From Salisapilia sapeloensis (taxonomy: Eukaryota > Oomycota > Peronosporomycetes > Peronosporales > Salisapiliaceae), in contig JAADVB010000237.1 of assembly GCA_023334545.1 (NCBI GenBank), positions 1 to 27,307 of the forward strand: DNA of 27,307 bases. Direction: 5' to 3'. Position numbers and translations under genes: made by a program. The notes under the pieces are model-generated. The model was not told the origin of the DNA. It did no database searches and was given only the letters and a program-made list of their open reading frames with translations. The stretch's first letter is position 1. Each line of letters begins with the position of its first letter. Of this stretch, positions 27,050 to 27,307 are shown in pieces.

Positions 27050-27166
27050 GTATAAATCCGCATCGAAATAAATTGTAGCGATCGTGTATTTAACATGAAC
27101 TTTTATCCGTCACTCTCCTGATTCCACCACAACTACTTGGTTTATACTTTATACCTGTGCGACTAG
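27050..27166. other. Convergent gap between ORAI and the right-edge gene
   Basis: 117 bp, AT-rich, between two facing stops. An AATAAA-like string (GAAATAAATTG, about 27065-27075) lies just after the ORAI stop and may be its polyadenylation signal. A short last exon of the minus-strand gene could also lie here. Confidence 0.4.
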
Positions 27167-27307
27167 TTATCTTTCATATCGCACCTCTGTGTCCATCGAA
27201 CGAGGGGAGGCAGACTGTCGGAGGAGATCGAGAAGCATCTCGCGAACGATCTTGGTGTCGTTGGCGAGCTGTTGGGCTTCCCGCTGGATTTCCTCTGGGG
27301 AAAGGTT
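27167..27307 (-). CDS. GAT-domain protein (TOM1/GGA-like), 3' part only
   Basis: Minus-strand frame open from the window edge to TAA at 27169-27167, 47 residues. LSPEEIQREAQQLANDTKIV then REMLLDLL resembles the first helices of the GAT domain of TOM1 and GGA proteins, which bind ubiquitin and ARF or TOLLIP in endosomal sorting. The reading ends MDTE/VRYER and stop. A GT after GAG (GTGCGA) could instead be a donor, with the rest of the GAT domain missing or in a short exon to the left. A GAT domain is normally about 80-100 residues, so either it is truncated or the gene continues by splicing. The call rests on a short stretch. Confidence 0.55.
   Translation of the reverse strand, partial: NLSPEEIQREAQQLANDTKIVREMLLDLLRQSASPRSMDTEVRYER

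Noticed and set aside
1-27307. tRNA, rRNA, CRISPR, insertion sequence or retroelement
   Set aside because: No cloverleaf with a matching TPsiC-like box, no rRNA segment, no spaced direct-repeat array, and no reverse transcriptase, integrase or transposase motif was recognised by eye; a profile search could still find decayed fragments in 8073-10622.

Overview
The window is a compact stretch of nuclear DNA from a eukaryote, most likely a stramenopile close to the oomycetes. The reasons are short spliceosomal introns (50-148 nt, mostly 50-72) with GTAYG/GTAAG donors and CTGAT, CTAAT or ACTAAC-like branch sites, about 1.5 kb per gene on both strands, and a CDC14-MED27-PRMT5-VPS35-MCU-ORAI gene set. 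Several unrecognised proteins have the acidic, coiled-coil look common in oomycetes. The taxon is an inference; nothing seen fixes a genus. Most conserved genes are spliced, so I rebuilt them from reading frame, splice signals and remembered family sequence.

Left part (1-8072): the end of a possible gene; a permuted papain-fold (NlpC/P60, C92-like) protein whose stop codon overlaps that of the convergent MED27 gene; three unrecognised minus-strand ORFs; an unrecognised 403-residue protein; and an intronless CDC14 phosphatase. Positions 8073-10622 form the only large gene-poor island, with an ambiguous cysteine-rich spliced candidate near 10,000-10,440.

Middle (10623-20668): a coiled-coil acidic protein, then a minus-strand run of PRMT5, an ER-lumenal PA-domain protein ending in HKDEL, a Cys-rich single-pass membrane protein and a longin-like small protein. 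The last lies head to head with VPS35, the retromer core subunit (5 exons).

Right part (20669-27307): a short-chain dehydrogenase; a 15-exon secreted leucine-rich-repeat gene in which almost every exon encodes one repeat and all 14 introns are in phase 2; and a divergent pair of calcium-channel genes, the mitochondrial uniporter MCU (minus) and an ORAI-family channel (plus). The pair shares about 230 bp containing four copies of ATCCGAA. The end of a GAT-domain (TOM1/GGA-like) gene lies at the right edge.

The points most worth following are the one-repeat-per-exon LRR gene, the MCU/ORAI bidirectional pair with its repeated motif, a VPS35 intron whose 5' end duplicates the start of the next exon, and the two genes that share a CTAG stop overlap.
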